5,867 nucleotides of DNA from an uncultured Actinomycetes bacterium (GTDB lineage: Bacteria > Actinomycetota > Actinomycetes > Nanopelagicales > Nanopelagicaceae): assembly GCA_903832395.1 (NCBI GenBank), contig CAILBF010000143.1, positions 1-5,867 of the forward strand, given 5' to 3'. The notes below the pieces were generated by a model that was not told the origin of the DNA, searched no databases, and saw only the letters and a list, made by a program, of their open reading frames with translations. This document shows, piece by piece, positions 4,497 through 5,867 of this stretch (position 1 is the stretch's first letter; every line of letters begins with the position of its first letter). Position numbers and translations under genes: made by a program.

Positions 4497-5867
4497 CAAG
4501 TGCGCTTCTCGGAGGAAGATACAGACTGGGTGAAATGATTGGCACCGGCGGAATGGCCGATGTATATGTTGCCGATGACACTCGGCTTGCGCGATCGGTC
4601 GCCGTAAAAATTTTGCGCAGCGATTTAGCTCGTGACCCTTCTTTCGTTGCACGTTTTAGAAAAGAAGCATTGGCCGCCGCTGGTTTAAATCACCCAGGCA
4701 TTGTTGCCGTTTATGACTCTGGTGAAGAGCCCGCTCCGTACATAGTTATGGAGCTCATCTCGGGCCATACATTGCGTGAATTAATACATAAGGGTGAACG
4801 AGTTCCGCTAAAACGCGCACTCGAAATTGGTGAGGGAATTTTGGCCGCTCTTGAGTACTCGCATGAACGCGGCATTGTTCATCGCGACATAAAACCTGCC
4901 AACATCATGATTACCGATCAAGGCGACGTAAAGGTTATGGATTTTGGAATTGCGCGGGCGTTAGCCGATATGGGCGCGACTTTAACAAGCACGTGGAACA
5001 TCGTCGGCACTGCGCAATATCTTTCACCAGAACAAGCATTGGGTGAAGTTGCCGATTCGCGCAGTGATATTTATTCAGCGGGTTGTCTGTTGTATGAAGT
5101 GTTAACTGGCAAGCCGCCATTTACTGGCGATACTCCGGTATCAATTGCCTATCAACATGTATCTGGAACTTTTATTCCCCCAAGCTCTCTCCAGCCTGAC
5201 CTGCCCGCAGGTATCGACGTGGTCCTAAGCGTCGCGTTAGCGAAAAAGCCAGAGGATAGATATCAATCAGCGGGATTAATGTTGGATGATCTCTTTAAAA
5301 TTAGCTCGGGGCAGGTTTTAACTACTAAAGCTCCGCGCAAAAAGATGTCGCGACGTAAAGTTTTGATTTCAATAATTTCAGGAATCATCGCACTTGCCGT
5401 AATAAGTGGAGGCCTACTTCTATCGAGACCTTCGACAAATGTTGCCACTTTCCCACAAATTCCTAATGTTGTTGGTTTAACTCAAGCCGATGCGCAGGCA
5501 ATGTTGTCTAGCTATGTCGTCACAATTGCACACGCACATGACGCGCTTATTCCAAAAGGTCGCGTTGCGAGTCAGATTCCTCTTGCAACAACGAAGGCAC
5601 AAAAAGGATCGGGTGTTGTGCTCACTATTTCTGACGGTCCTGGAGATGCGATAGTTCCGCTTGGATTAGTTGGTATGTCCTTAGTTGATGCGCGCGCAGC
5701 GTTGGCCGCAGTCGGATTATTAGTGGCCCAAACGCAGGCGGTTCCATCGGATCAGCCTCAAGGAACGGTTTTAAAAGTTACACCTGATGTCGGTTCAACA
5801 ACCGTTGCTGGAAGCGGTGTAACGCTGCAAATTGCCAGTGGCCAAGTTATAGTTCCAACCCTTATCG
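4493..5867 (+). CDS. pknB: PknB-type transmembrane serine/threonine kinase with PASTA repeats, C-terminus beyond the window
   Basis: Eukaryotic-like Ser/Thr kinase; 458 codons are present and the frame is still open at the right edge. Kinase domain about 10-268: glycine loop GTGGMADVY (17-25), K39, E58, catalytic HRDIKPAN (130-137), DFG (150-152), activation loop with TST (165-167) aligning with the PknB autophosphorylation threonines, GTAQYLSPEQ (172-181), and R256 near the domain end. All catalytic residues are intact. A basic stretch RKKMSRRK (282-289) precedes a single transmembrane helix (290-310), giving a cytoplasmic kinase and an extracellular tail. The tail holds PASTA 1 (about 320-383), PASTA 2 (about 385-450) and the start of a third (from 452). 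In this family PASTA repeats bind peptidoglycan fragments or lipid II and regulate wall growth and division. The linker from kinase to membrane is only about 20 residues. ATG start overlaps the phosphatase stop. Confidence 0.96.
   Translation, partial: MTSALLGGRYRLGEMIGTGGMADVYVADDTRLARSVAVKILRSDLARDPSFVARFRKEALAAAGLNHPGIVAVYDSGEEPAPYIVMELISGHTLRELIHKGERVPLKRALEIGEGILAALEYSHERGIVHRDIKPANIMITDQGDVKVMDFGIARALADMGATLTSTWNIVGTAQYLSPEQALGEVADSRSDIYSAGCLLYEVLTGKPPFTGDTPVSIAYQHVSGTFIPPSSLQPDLPAGIDVVLSVALAKKPEDRYQSAGLMLDDLFKISSGQVLTTKAPRKKMSRRKVLISIISGIIALAVISGGLLLSRPSTNVATFPQIPNVVGLTQADAQAMLSSYVVTIAHAHDALIPKGRVASQIPLATTKAQKGSGVVLTISDGPGDAIVPLGLVGMSLVDARAALAAVGLLVAQTQAVPSDQPQGTVLKVTPDVGSTTVAGSGVTLQIASGQVIVPTLI

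Noticed and set aside
4289..5448. Several 60-72 codon minus-strand open frames
   Set aside because: They are antisense to the phosphatase and kinase genes, overlap each other, and show low-complexity or basic sequence without family features.

Overview
The window (about 45% GC judged by eye) reads as chromosomal core sequence from an actinobacterium. The main reasons are an actinobacterial-style PknB/PstP kinase-phosphatase pair with PASTA repeats, a monofunctional prephenate dehydratase next to serS, several GTG starts, and start codons that look leaderless behind TANNNT -10 elements. The moderate GC and very tight gene packing suggest a streamlined lineage such as freshwater acI/Nanopelagicales. 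That placement is inference from style, not from a database match.

There are two divergent transcription units. The left one is on the minus strand and reads from about 3688 down to base 1: a cytoplasmic glycerophosphodiester phosphodiesterase (3011-3688), pheA (2177-3007), serS (921-2180), a Cof-type HAD phosphatase (112-924) and a tRNA-Ser(UGA) cut by the left edge (1-64). The genes are separated by +3 nt, then 4-nt overlaps (ATGA, GTGA), so they are very probably one mRNA with coupled translation. The tRNA follows 47 nt later and may have its own promoter. The right unit is on the plus strand: a short soluble PP2C phosphatase (3723-4496) overlapping by ATGA a PknB-type Ser/Thr kinase (4493 to beyond 5867) with a transmembrane helix and PASTA repeats.

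The two units are separated by only 34 bp (3689-3722), which appears to hold two back-to-back promoters for leaderless messages and a 17-bp interrupted palindrome over the -10 of the phosphatase-kinase unit. No stretch of 300 bases lacks a gene, and I see no mobile element, CRISPR array or convincing intrinsic terminator.

Functionally, the left unit serves housekeeping metabolism: phospholipid head-group turnover, phenylalanine synthesis, and serine charging with one of its substrate tRNAs. The right unit is a reversible Ser/Thr phosphorylation switch. In the family, the extracellular PASTA repeats sense peptidoglycan-related ligands, the kinase phosphorylates growth and cell-wall targets, and the phosphatase reverses this. 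No obviously new system is visible. The most unusual points are the compressed phosphatase-kinase layout without rodA/pbpA between the two genes, the short soluble phosphatase, the short kinase juxtamembrane linker, and the shared divergent promoter region.
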